From positions 1-32,282 of the forward strand of contig CAYPGQ010000046.1 in assembly GCA_964410125.1 (NCBI GenBank): 32,282 bases of DNA, in the 5' to 3' direction. Each line of letters begins with the position of its first letter. The stretch's first letter is position 1. The position numbers and the translations under genes are program-made. The DNA is from G020348385 sp964410125. Its GTDB lineage: Bacteria; Acidobacteriota; Aminicenantia; Aminicenantales; Aminicenantaceae. Below the pieces are notes generated by a model, which saw nothing but the letters and a program-made list of their open reading frames with translations, was not told where the DNA came from and searched no databases. Positions 1-7,138 of this stretch are shown in pieces.

Positions 1-182
1 AGCTGATCGAGGGAGTCCGTTACTGCCTGGAAGAACTTCACCTGGTTGTGGAGCCCGCGGGGGCAGCAGGGATATCCGCCCTCTTGGCCGGGAAGGTAGA
101 GATAAAGAGCGGATCAGTCTGTGTTGTGATAAGCGGATCGAACTTGGATAAGAAGTATTTCAAGGAAGCATTAGGACTGTAG
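1..182 (+). CDS. Threonine/serine dehydratase-like PLP enzyme, C-terminal fragment
   Basis: The frame enters from the left edge (first full codon at 3) and ends at TAG 180-182, giving the last 59 residues. It contains EPAGAAGISALLAGK followed by VCVVISGSNLD, the glycine-rich C-terminal signature of fold-type II PLP enzymes such as threonine ammonia-lyase (TdcB/IlvA) and serine racemase. Only about ten residues follow the SGSN motif, so no regulatory ACT domain is attached; this fits the short catabolic or racemase-like form rather than full-length biosynthetic IlvA. The exact substrate cannot be decided from this tail. The next gene starts about 100 bases downstream with its own spacer, so it is probably a separate unit. 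Confidence 0.8.
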   Translation, partial: LIEGVRYCLEELHLVVEPAGAAGISALLAGKVEIKSGSVCVVISGSNLDKKYFKEALGL

Positions 183-193
183 TAAAACGGTCA

Positions 194-219
194 GAAAAGT
201 TTCAATGTGGAACCTTTTC
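194..219 (+). terminator. Hairpin after the dehydratase gene, possible weak terminator
   Basis: Arms GAAAAGTTTC (194-203) and GAACCTTTTC (210-219) pair at 9 of 10 positions around a 6-base loop, 11 bases after the stop codon. There is no run of T after the stem, so it is only a candidate terminator or RNA-stabilising hairpin. Confidence 0.35.
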
Positions 220-250
220 ACAGTAAGGCACGTATAACATAGTGTATCTT

Positions 251-267
251 TAACTATTATAAAGTTA
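251..267 (+). promoter_or_regulatory. Short inverted repeat in front of padR 1
   Basis: TAACT (251-255) and AGTTA (263-267) form a perfect 5-bp inverted repeat with a 7-base AT spacer, ending 14 bases before the PadR start codon. The spacer and right arm contain -10-like TATAAA. PadR proteins commonly repress their own operon by binding palindromes at the promoter, so an autoregulatory site is plausible. The site is short and lies in AT-rich DNA, so chance is a real alternative. Confidence 0.3.
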
Positions 268-281
268 TATAGCGCGAGCAC

Positions 282-602
282 ATGCATCTATTAACAAAAC
301 AAGAGGAATTGTTACTGCTTGCTATATTCCGAATCCGAAAGGATGCCTACCTGGTGAATATCAGGGAACATCTGAAAAAACATATCGGAAAGGAATGGGC
401 TTTCGGCTCGATCTACATCACTCTTGAGAAACTTTGCAGGAAAGGCTATGTAAAAAACCGTATCGGAGCCCCAACAGCATCTCAGGGTGGAAAGGCAATT
501 AAATACTATGATCTTACGGAATCAGGGATTCGGATTCTAAAAGAAAATAAGCATCTTCACGATAAAATGTGGAAAGAATTTGCCGAAAACACTCCAACAT
601 AA
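282..602 (+). CDS. PadR-family winged-helix transcriptional regulator 1
   Basis: This 106-aa protein has the PadR winged-helix pattern: an N-terminal helix (residues 5-20), a recognition-helix segment GSIYITLEKLCRKGYV (about 42-57), and the wing KAIKYYDLTESG (about 71-82). It is the short PadR type, which binds DNA as a dimer and usually represses a neighbouring transporter. The stop codon lies only 11 bases before the TTG start of the permease, so the two genes are almost certainly co-transcribed. The same arrangement recurs at 15339-17478 with a homologous regulator; both begin with similar residues (M-x-L-L-T-[KR]-Q-E-E-L). Its ligand is unknown. The ATG at 282 is the only sensible start, although the ribosome binding site is weak. 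Confidence 0.9.
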   Translation: MHLLTKQEELLLLAIFRIRKDAYLVNIREHLKKHIGKEWAFGSIYITLEKLCRKGYVKNRIGAPTASQGGKAIKYYDLTESGIRILKENKHLHDKMWKEFAENTPT

Positions 603-613
603 AAGGATAAACA

Positions 614-3181
614 TTGAATAACACTCCTCCCTACATTTGTAAATGGATATTCAAATATTTTATCCCTGAATTTGACTGGGAATACTTTTTTGGAGGGATC
701 GATGAAGTTTACTGCGGAATCCGCGGTTCGAAAGGGAAATTTTTGGCAGATATCTGGTACTGGACCCAGTTGACAAAATCGCTGCCTTCGCTTTTTTCAA
801 AAAAATCTGGAGGTTCTTTTATCATGTTAAAAAACTATTTTAAAACAGGAATACGTACTTTATTCAGACACAAAGGATTTTCCATCCTGAATATCATGGG
901 CCTGGCTGTGGGCCTGGCCGTTTGCATCCTGATCTTTCTATGGGTGCAGGACGAATTGGGTTATGATCGCTTCCATACCAATGCTGACAGGATCTATCGT
1001 GTGATCGAGCATGAGGAGCTTTCGAGTGGAGAAATCTTGTCTTACTCCCAGCAGGGACCTGAATTGGCTCCGATTCTAAAGGCTGATTACCCAGAGATCC
1101 TGGAGAGTGTGCGTTTCAGAGTCTTGGGTGGCCGTTTGGTGAAGTTCGGTGATCACAAATTTTATGAAAAAGGATTCGCTTTTGCCGATCCGGCAATTCT
1201 GACCATGTTCACCTTTCCTTTAAAAATGGGAGATCCGGCTTCAGCTTTGACGGACCCCTCCTCGATAGTCATATCAGAAAACATGGCGAGGAAGTATTTT
1301 GAAAACGAGGATCCTCTGGGAAAGATCCTCCGGGTGGATAACCACACAAATTTTATCGTCTCTGGTGTTATGGAAAATATCCCATCCAATTCCCATCTCA
1401 AGTTCGATTTTCTTGCGAAGTTCGATAGTATTAAAAATTTCGGCCAGCCTGTTACCGGGTGGCGATCGTTTTATCTCGACACCTATGTTCTCCTGACGGA
1501 GACGGCGGATCATCGGGAAGTCGATCAAAAGATCAAAAACGTCATCAGTGAGCATTCTGAGGGATCTTCTTTTCTAATCGATCTCCAGCCTCTGACGCGG
1601 ATACGTCTTTTTTCTAACGCCATCCTCACTCCACATGTGGACGGAGATATAAAATACGTTGTCATTTTTTCCCTGATTGCAGTCTTTATTCTGCTTAATG
1701 CCTGCATTAATTTTATGAACCTGACCACGGCCCGGTCCGGTCAGAGGGCCCGGGAAATCGGTATGCGAAAGGTCGTTGGCGCCCGCCGCAAAGAACTGGT
1801 TCATCAATTTTTCGGGGAATCGCTTTTGATGGCTTTTATTTCCTTGATCTTCGCTGTAGGACTGGTGTTTGCCCTTCTCCCATTATTTAATCAGCTTTCG
1901 GGAAAAGATCTTCCTCTAATGGTTTTAGGTCGACTGCATGTGATCCTTGGCCTTTTGGGAATAACTCTGACGGCCGGATTGATCTCAGGGATCTATCCCG
2001 CTCTTTTACTGTCTTCATTTCAACCCGTTTCCGTATTAAAAAATGCTTTCAGATCCGGACTGCGCGGTAAGGCATTCCGGCGGGCTCTGGTTATTTTTCA
2101 ATTCGTTTTGACCACGGTTCTTATTATCGGAACAGTGGTTGTCTACCGGCAGCTAAATTTTCTCCGCCAGCAGAATCTGGGGTATGAAAAGGACCAGGTG
2201 ATGACTTTCCGGCTGCCGGGAAACCTGAGAGAGAAAACCGATCTTATGAAAACAACGTTCGAAAGGATTCCCGGTGTTTTAAACACTGCGGCCGCATCTA
2301 CCGTACCGGGGCGCCGGAGGGCCACTCTTACCCTGGAAAATTGGGAAGGGAGGAATTCCGAAGACCGCTTCGAATTGGGTATCCTGGATGTCGACCATGG
2401 ATTTTTATCCACTTTTGAGCTGGAAATGGCTGAGGGGCGGTTTTTCTCTCGCGATTTTACTACGGACGAAAGTAATACTGTAGTTGTCAATGAAGCGGCG
2501 ATCCGGGCCATCGGCATGAAGGACCCGATCGGCAAGTGGATTCTGGGTTCGGAGCTGAAGATCATTGGCGTGATTAAAGATTTTAATCTGCGCTCCCTCC
2601 ATCACAAAGTTGCCCCCCTGGTTATAGGCATGAGAAAATCCAACCTCCATCACCTGTTTGTAAAAATTGCTGCCGAAAATATACCCCGGACAATTGTTTC
2701 GCTTAAATCCTCCTGGAATTCACTGGTCCCGGAGTACCCCTTTGATTTTAAGTTCCTGGATGAACAATTGGAAGAGCTTTACCATGCTGACCAGAGAATA
2801 GGAAAGATAATAAATGCCTTTGCAGGGCTGGCTTTGTTTGTGGCCTGCCTCGGTCTATTCGGACTGGCCTCTTTCGTGGCGGAACGACGCACTAAAGAAA
2901 TCGGAATCCGTAAAGTTCTGGGGGCTTCAAATCCGGTAATTTTTCACCTGCTGGCAAGGGATTTTATCAAGTGGATCCTTCTTGCCAATTTGATCGCTGC
3001 CCCTATCGCGACTTATGCCATGATGAAGTACTTGAATCTTTATGCTTACCATACAAAGCTGGGACCGATGGTTTTTTTGATCCCAGGTTTGCTGACTCTC
3101 CTGGTATCCCTCCTAGCAATAAGCTGGCAGGCAGTAAGGGCCGCCACTGCAGATCCTGTCAAATCCCTGAAGTATGAATGA
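614..3181 (+). CDS. MacB/FtsX-type ABC permease with prefix domain (orphan permease)
   Basis: This 855-aa membrane protein starts with TTG at 614 behind AAAGGA. Residues 5-62 form a cytoplasmic 'permease prefix' (PPYICKWIFKYFIPE...WYWTQ), known from PadR-linked permeases. Next come TM1 (about 88-108), a large extracytoplasmic MacB-like domain (about 110-345), TM2 (about 346-368), the coupling segment AREIGMRKVVGARR, two further helices, a second MacB/FtsX unit with TM at about 491-513, a second outer domain, and three C-terminal helices with the matching motif TKEIGIRKVLGA. The duplicated core is that of MacB-like mechanotransmission permeases, which need a separate ATPase; none is encoded in this window. 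An internal ATG at 824 with its own Shine-Dalgarno could give a form without the prefix. Export substrate unknown. It is coupled to the PadR gene and followed by a terminator. Confidence 0.9.
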   Translation: MNNTPPYICKWIFKYFIPEFDWEYFFGGIDEVYCGIRGSKGKFLADIWYWTQLTKSLPSLFSKKSGGSFIMLKNYFKTGIRTLFRHKGFSILNIMGLAVGLAVCILIFLWVQDELGYDRFHTNADRIYRVIEHEELSSGEILSYSQQGPELAPILKADYPEILESVRFRVLGGRLVKFGDHKFYEKGFAFADPAILTMFTFPLKMGDPASALTDPSSIVISENMARKYFENEDPLGKILRVDNHTNFIVSGVMENIPSNSHLKFDFLAKFDSIKNFGQPVTGWRSFYLDTYVLLTETADHREVDQKIKNVISEHSEGSSFLIDLQPLTRIRLFSNAILTPHVDGDIKYVVIFSLIAVFILLNACINFMNLTTARSGQRAREIGMRKVVGARRKELVHQFFGESLLMAFISLIFAVGLVFALLPLFNQLSGKDLPLMVLGRLHVILGLLGITLTAGLISGIYPALLLSSFQPVSVLKNAFRSGLRGKAFRRALVIFQFVLTTVLIIGTVVVYRQLNFLRQQNLGYEKDQVMTFRLPGNLREKTDLMKTTFERIPGVLNTAAASTVPGRRRATLTLENWEGRNSEDRFELGILDVDHGFLSTFELEMAEGRFFSRDFTTDESNTVVVNEAAIRAIGMKDPIGKWILGSELKIIGVIKDFNLRSLHHKVAPLVIGMRKSNLHHLFVKIAAENIPRTIVSLKSSWNSLVPEYPFDFKFLDEQLEELYHADQRIGKIINAFAGLALFVACLGLFGLASFVAERRTKEIGIRKVLGASNPVIFHLLARDFIKWILLANLIAAPIATYAMMKYLNLYAYHTKLGPMVFLIPGLLTLLVSLLAISWQAVRAATADPVKSLKYE

Positions 3182-3207
3182 GAGATAAAATAGGGGATCT
3201 GTTCAAC

Positions 3208-3230
3208 ACTATACTTTTATAGTTTTTTTT
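3208..3230 (+). terminator. Rho-independent terminator of the padR 1-permease 1 unit
   Basis: ACTATA (3208-3213), a 4-base loop and TATAGT (3218-3223) form a perfect 6-bp stem followed directly by seven T (3224-3230). It lies 27 bases after the permease stop. The stem is AT-rich but the U-tract is convincing. It overlaps the stop codon of the opposite-strand gene at 3217. Confidence 0.6.
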
Positions 3231-3537
3231 GCTTTTTCTCTTTAGATAATCTATATTCAACAGCCTTCCTCGCCTCAAAAAGAAGTTTAGATATCATTCG
3301 GTGACTTTCTTCCTCCACTAGTTCGTTTTTACTAGCTTTATTTAGTAACTCTGCAAACTCTTTGTCGTTTAAATCCATTTTATATTCAGGGCATAGAATA
3401 GATATGTTACGCAAGAAACCAGAGCATATATGCATTCTGATTACTGAAGAGGCATTTAAGTCATATCTTTCAGCCACGAATTTAATATAATCTTCCATCC
3501 AATCACTAAGAAGAACCTGATATCTTTTATTAAACAC
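3217..3537 (-). CDS. Small hypothetical protein, possible ribbon-helix-helix DNA-binding N terminus
   Basis: This 106-aa protein starts with GTG at 3537, supported by AGGAGG at 3548-3543 with 5-base spacing. The N terminus (RYQVLLSDWMEDYIKFVAE, then LNASSVIRMHICSGFL) has the strand-helix-helix rhythm of Arc/MetJ-type ribbon-helix-helix proteins. The rest is charged and helical and ends with a lysine-rich tail. There is no signal peptide or membrane segment. No toxin partner is adjacent, so an antitoxin role is not supported; a stand-alone regulator is possible. It converges on the permease terminator. Family assignment is tentative. Confidence 0.6.
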   Translation of the reverse strand: MFNKRYQVLLSDWMEDYIKFVAERYDLNASSVIRMHICSGFLRNISILCPEYKMDLNDKEFAELLNKASKNELVEEESHRMISKLLFEARKAVEYRLSKEKKQKKL

Positions 3538-3636
3538 GTTAGCCTCCTAGCTTAGCTAATAATAGCAGATGTATTGAATTATACAATGATATTTATCTTG
3601 ACATCCTACATCTTCTCGCGTGCGAATTCCTGCAGG

Positions 3637-5043
3637 CTATAATGTCAAAAAGCTCCACTCCTTGGAAATGGGTACACGGCTCATAAGGATGGCCCCTTTT
3701 TCTGTTACCAACAGGTTGTCACTGGGATTGATACCGATGCCGTTTTTTTCGTCATAAAGACCTGGTTCTACGCTGAAGGTCATATTCTCTTTGATCACTG
3801 TATGGTCGCCTAGAGAAATAAACGGTGCTTGATGTCCCTCGAAATTCTGACCGGCGCCATGGGCAGGACGGTGATAGATATATTCCTGCATTCCTTCCTT
3901 GACTTGATGCTGATGAATTTTAAACGCTACTTCTGAGCAAGTCACACCCGGTTTGGTCTCTTCTACCTGGATCTGGACACAATCAGCCACTACCTGCCAA
4001 ATCTTTTCTTGATGGACCGACACGGGTGCGATCTGATAATTCCGATAACCCTCTCCGCCGTAGCCACCCAGCTTGATATCGGTATTCACATAGACAGGTT
4101 TGCCTTTTTCGACTTTGTTGTAAAAAAATTGATTGGGATGGGGATAGGCTGTAGCCAATCCGGCACGAACATAGTGGGATGTCACCTCCATGCCCACTCC
4201 TTTGTTGGGTTTGCCATCGTAATCGATATCCTGAATCATAAGCTGAATGCCGTATGCCTGAAGGGCCTGGCCGATCTCAAAATCGGTGGCATCCGTACCC
4301 CGCTCCAAGATGTAGTCCCGGGCGAAAGCATGGACCTTATCGAAATACCGGTAAGCCCGCTGTGTCAAAGCTATCTCTTCGGGTGTCTTGATGATGCGCA
4401 TCGTTTGGCAGGTATCGGAGATGTCGACAAATCGAGTGCCCGGAATGATTTTTTTTATTTTGCTGAGATGTTCTGTGCTCAAACTTACATCTGTGCCGAT
4501 AGTCTTACCCTGAAATCCACGCTTTTTCAATCCGGCCAACAGCCACTCGAAAAGATCAACCCTTTTCCCGATGACCACCTGTCCTTTGTTGGGGTATCCT
4601 CCTTCAGCATGCGGATAACAAAAATAATACTCGAATTCCGTACTCCACCATGAGGTGATCAAATCCCGGTCGATTCCAGGTGCATACCAGTATACGGTAT
4701 CCTCTTCATGAAGCGGGAAAAAGGCCCAGGTCGATCGTTCTCCGCTGCCCCGAAAACACCCGGTGTAGTAGACCATATTGGTGTCGCTTCCAAGAAGAAC
4801 TGCATCTATGCCTTTGGCCGAGACAATAGCTTTAAGTCTTCGCACAGTGTCCTGATACCAACTCAAGGGTAGGCGGTCGTAACCCAACGGAGCGGGTTCA
4901 GGATGGTTGGGATTTTCCATTAGCAGTTTTTCCGATTCCCCATTGCTGATAGATGGGGAGCAGGCCAAGTGTTCAGCCGCCAAACCGGCCGATGCCAATC
5001 CCAGCCCCATATTTTTTATAAAATGCCGGCGCGTGATGTTCAT
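3637..5043 (-). CDS. Tat-exported M24 (creatinase/aminopeptidase P-like) family protein, metal site incomplete
   Basis: This 468-aa protein starts at ATG 5043 behind GGAGG. The twin-arginine signal TRRHFIK (4-10) and a hydrophobic stretch ending near LACS (26-29) predict export by Tat. A creatinase-type N-terminal domain (about 57-200) precedes the pita-bread M24 domain (about 220-460). Metallopeptidases of this fold use Asp, Asp, His, Glu, Glu. D322, H395 (PAHGAGQ) and E426 (SVEPGLYD) are present, but the second Asp position is Y333 (or N335 with a shift) and the last Glu is S441 (NPSDNLLVT). The VNTD segment resembles the metal-free creatinase branch. It may therefore hydrolyse a C-N bond without metals, or be a binding protein, rather than act as a Xaa-Pro aminopeptidase. 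It diverges from lepA. Confidence 0.85.
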   Translation of the reverse strand: MNITRRHFIKNMGLGLASAGLAAEHLACSPSISNGESEKLLMENPNHPEPAPLGYDRLPLSWYQDTVRRLKAIVSAKGIDAVLLGSDTNMVYYTGCFRGSGERSTWAFFPLHEEDTVYWYAPGIDRDLITSWWSTEFEYYFCYPHAEGGYPNKGQVVIGKRVDLFEWLLAGLKKRGFQGKTIGTDVSLSTEHLSKIKKIIPGTRFVDISDTCQTMRIIKTPEEIALTQRAYRYFDKVHAFARDYILERGTDATDFEIGQALQAYGIQLMIQDIDYDGKPNKGVGMEVTSHYVRAGLATAYPHPNQFFYNKVEKGKPVYVNTDIKLGGYGGEGYRNYQIAPVSVHQEKIWQVVADCVQIQVEETKPGVTCSEVAFKIHQHQVKEGMQEYIYHRPAHGAGQNFEGHQAPFISLGDHTVIKENMTFSVEPGLYDEKNGIGINPSDNLLVTEKGAILMSRVPISKEWSFLTL

Positions 5044-5127
5044 GTTACCTCCAATGTTTTGTAGATCACCAATTTGTAAATAATAATACTCTAATCGTCC
5101 GATCTAGGAAAACTAAAAATTAATTTC

Positions 5128-5155
5128 TTGACCAAGATTTAAAGGTGCAGGTCAA
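5128..5155. promoter_or_regulatory. Inverted repeat in the M24/lepA divergent spacer
   Basis: TTGACC (5128-5133) and GGTCAA (5150-5155) are perfect 6-bp inverted arms separated by 16 bases. The centre lies about 67 bases before the lepA ATG and about 98 bases before the M24 start. Either arm could act as a -35 element, but no good -10 lies 16-18 bases away, so an operator is as likely as a promoter. Confidence 0.3.
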
Positions 5156-5208
5156 AAACTGTAGGGGAATAGTTCTAATCCGCAGTTATTGTGATAAAAT
5201 ATCCAGAT

Positions 5209-7005
5209 ATGTTAAACATCAGAAACTTCAGCATAATCGCCCACATCGACCATGGGAAATCCACTCTTGCAGACCGGCTCATCCAGGCCTCCGGATTGGT
5301 TTCTCAAAGGGAGTTCAGGGACCAGATACTCGATACCATGGATCTGGAGAGAGAGCGTGGGATCACCATAAAAAGCCAGACCATAACCCTGCCTTATACC
5401 GATAAGGAAAACAAGGAATATTCACTCAATCTGATCGACACTCCGGGCCATGTGGATTTTTCCTATGAAGTTTCCCGTGCCTTGGCAGCCTGCGAAGGAG
5501 TGCTTTTGGTTGTGGATGCCTCTCAGGGTGTGGAAGCACAGACCGTGGCCAATCTTTATGTGGCTATGGAGCACGACCTCACTATCATTCCCGTCATAAA
5601 CAAAATAGATCTGATATCTGCGGATATAGACCATACCAAACAACAGATCGAGAATGAACTTGGGCTTGATTCGGAAATGGCGATCCTGTGCTCTGCCAAA
5701 GAGGGGACCGGGATTTCCGATATTTTTGAGGCCGTCGTCAAACACATCCCTCCTCCCCAAGGCAGCTCTGATGCGCCATTAAAAGCCCTTATTTTTGACG
5801 CCCAGTATGATTCCTACCGGGGCGCGATCATCGCCTGCCGCATTTTTGACGGATGTGTCAAACATGGGGAGATGATCCGGTTTTTATCCAATAGTATTGT
5901 CCACAGAGTGGAAGATGTCGGGCTTTTTCAACTCGACAGAAAATCCAAAGACAGCCTTTGTGCCGGCGAAGTCGGATACATCACAGCCGGGATAAAAAAA
6001 CTAGGAGAAACACGGATTGGAGACACCATCACACTGGATTCAAATTCCACAGCAGAACCCCTTTCCGGATTCAAGGAATCCAAGCCCGTGGTCTTTTCTT
6101 CCATTTATCCCATGGCTACAGATGAATACCAGTCTCTTCGTGAATCACTGGAAAAGTATGAACTTAACGATGCATCTATGACCTATCAGAAAGATTCTTC
6201 CGCAGCCTTGGGACAGGGATTCAGGTGTGGCTTTTTAGGGCTGCTTCATCTTGAGATATTCCAGCAGCGATTGGAGCGGGAATACAACCAGTCGATCGTG
6301 ATGACCGTTCCCAGCGTGCAGTACCTCTTTTCTCTTAAAAACGGGGATATACTTACGATAGACAATCCCCAGTACTATCCGGATCCCTCGCAGATCCAAA
6401 GTACTGCGGAGCCTTACATCAAAGCTTCTCTGCTGTTCCCTGAAAAATACATGGGCGTAGTCATGAAATTGTGTCTTTCCCGCAGGGGCAGCAATCCTCG
6501 CTCGAGCTATCCGACACCAGGGCGTATCGAGCTTATTGTCGATATGCCGCTGGCTGAAGCGATCTATGATTTCTACGACACGCTTAAGACTATCACACAG
6601 GGTTATGGTTCCTTTGATTATGAATTGATCGAATACAGGGAAAGTGACCTTGTGAGGCTGGATATTCTGGTTAATGGGGAAAAAGTGGATGCTTTATCCC
6701 TTATCGTGCATCGTGACAAAGCCAGAGAGTGGGGCTTGAAAATATGCGATCGGCTCAAAGATGAAATTCCCAGGCATCAATTCAAGATTGCCATCCAGGG
6801 TGCCATCGGAGGTAACATAATCTCCAGATCCACAATCTCTCCCTACAGAAAAGATGTGACTGCCAAACTTTACGGGGGAGATGTTACACGCAAACAAAAG
6901 CTTCTCAAAAAGCAGAAAAAAGGGAAAAAGAGGATGAAAATGGTGGGTTCGGTTATGATCCCCCAGAGCGCCTTTGCCGCTGTGCTAAAAGCAGAGGATA
7001 AGTGA
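5209..7005 (+). CDS. lepA: Translation elongation factor 4 (back-translocase LepA)
   Basis: This 598-aa GTPase is LepA/EF4, a ribosome-associated factor that acts on stalled or mis-translocated ribosomes. The start ATG at 5209 gives the usual beginning M-x-NIRNFSIIAHIDHGKST; a GTG at 5191 would add six residues that are not family-like. Visible motifs are the P-loop AHIDHGKST, switch I region ERGITIKSQT, DTPGHVDFSYEVSRAL, and NKIDL. Domains II, III and V follow, then the LepA-specific C-terminal domain ending in GKKRMKMVGSVMIPQ. Length matches the family (about 600 aa). It is the one clear core housekeeping gene in the window and a good phylogenetic marker. No obvious Shine-Dalgarno precedes either start. 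Confidence 0.98.
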   Translation: MLNIRNFSIIAHIDHGKSTLADRLIQASGLVSQREFRDQILDTMDLERERGITIKSQTITLPYTDKENKEYSLNLIDTPGHVDFSYEVSRALAACEGVLLVVDASQGVEAQTVANLYVAMEHDLTIIPVINKIDLISADIDHTKQQIENELGLDSEMAILCSAKEGTGISDIFEAVVKHIPPPQGSSDAPLKALIFDAQYDSYRGAIIACRIFDGCVKHGEMIRFLSNSIVHRVEDVGLFQLDRKSKDSLCAGEVGYITAGIKKLGETRIGDTITLDSNSTAEPLSGFKESKPVVFSSIYPMATDEYQSLRESLEKYELNDASMTYQKDSSAALGQGFRCGFLGLLHLEIFQQRLEREYNQSIVMTVPSVQYLFSLKNGDILTIDNPQYYPDPSQIQSTAEPYIKASLLFPEKYMGVVMKLCLSRRGSNPRSSYPTPGRIELIVDMPLAEAIYDFYDTLKTITQGYGSFDYELIEYRESDLVRLDILVNGEKVDALSLIVHRDKAREWGLKICDRLKDEIPRHQFKIAIQGAIGGNIISRSTISPYRKDVTAKLYGGDVTRKQKLLKKQKKGKKRMKMVGSVMIPQSAFAAVLKAEDK

Positions 7006-7020
7006 GGAATAAGATCCTCA
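7003..7020 (+). other. Small hairpin at the lepA stop codon
   Basis: TGAGGA (7003-7008, including the stop codon) pairs with TCCTCA (7015-7020) over a 6-base loop. No T-tract follows, so it is not a standard terminator; it may mark the transcript end or be fortuitous. Confidence 0.25.
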
Positions 7021-7138
7021 GCGTGCTTTACAAACCGCGTAATCCATATTATGTTTACCGGTAACAAAAACGACTCCCATGGGTCGGTATGGAGTATCGC
7101 AATAGGGATGATTCGAATTCAGCATAACAGGAGGCGTT

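Noticed and set aside
3535..3548. AGGAGGCTAAC shared by the ribosome sites of the small RHH-like gene and the SNase-like gene
   Set aside because: An 11-base match centred on a Shine-Dalgarno sequence is likely to occur by chance.
3624..3636. GAATTCCTGCAG, adjacent EcoRI and PstI sites resembling a cloning polylinker
   Set aside because: Only 12 bases match and the flanks are not vector-like, so chance is sufficient; a vector-screen search would settle it.
4009..4653. Long plus-strand open frame opposite the M24 gene
   Set aside because: It lies entirely antisense to a well-supported gene, has no ribosome binding site and no recognisable domain.
7105..7120. ATTCGAATTC resembling a tRNA T-arm
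   Set aside because: No matching acceptor, anticodon or D-arm surrounds it.
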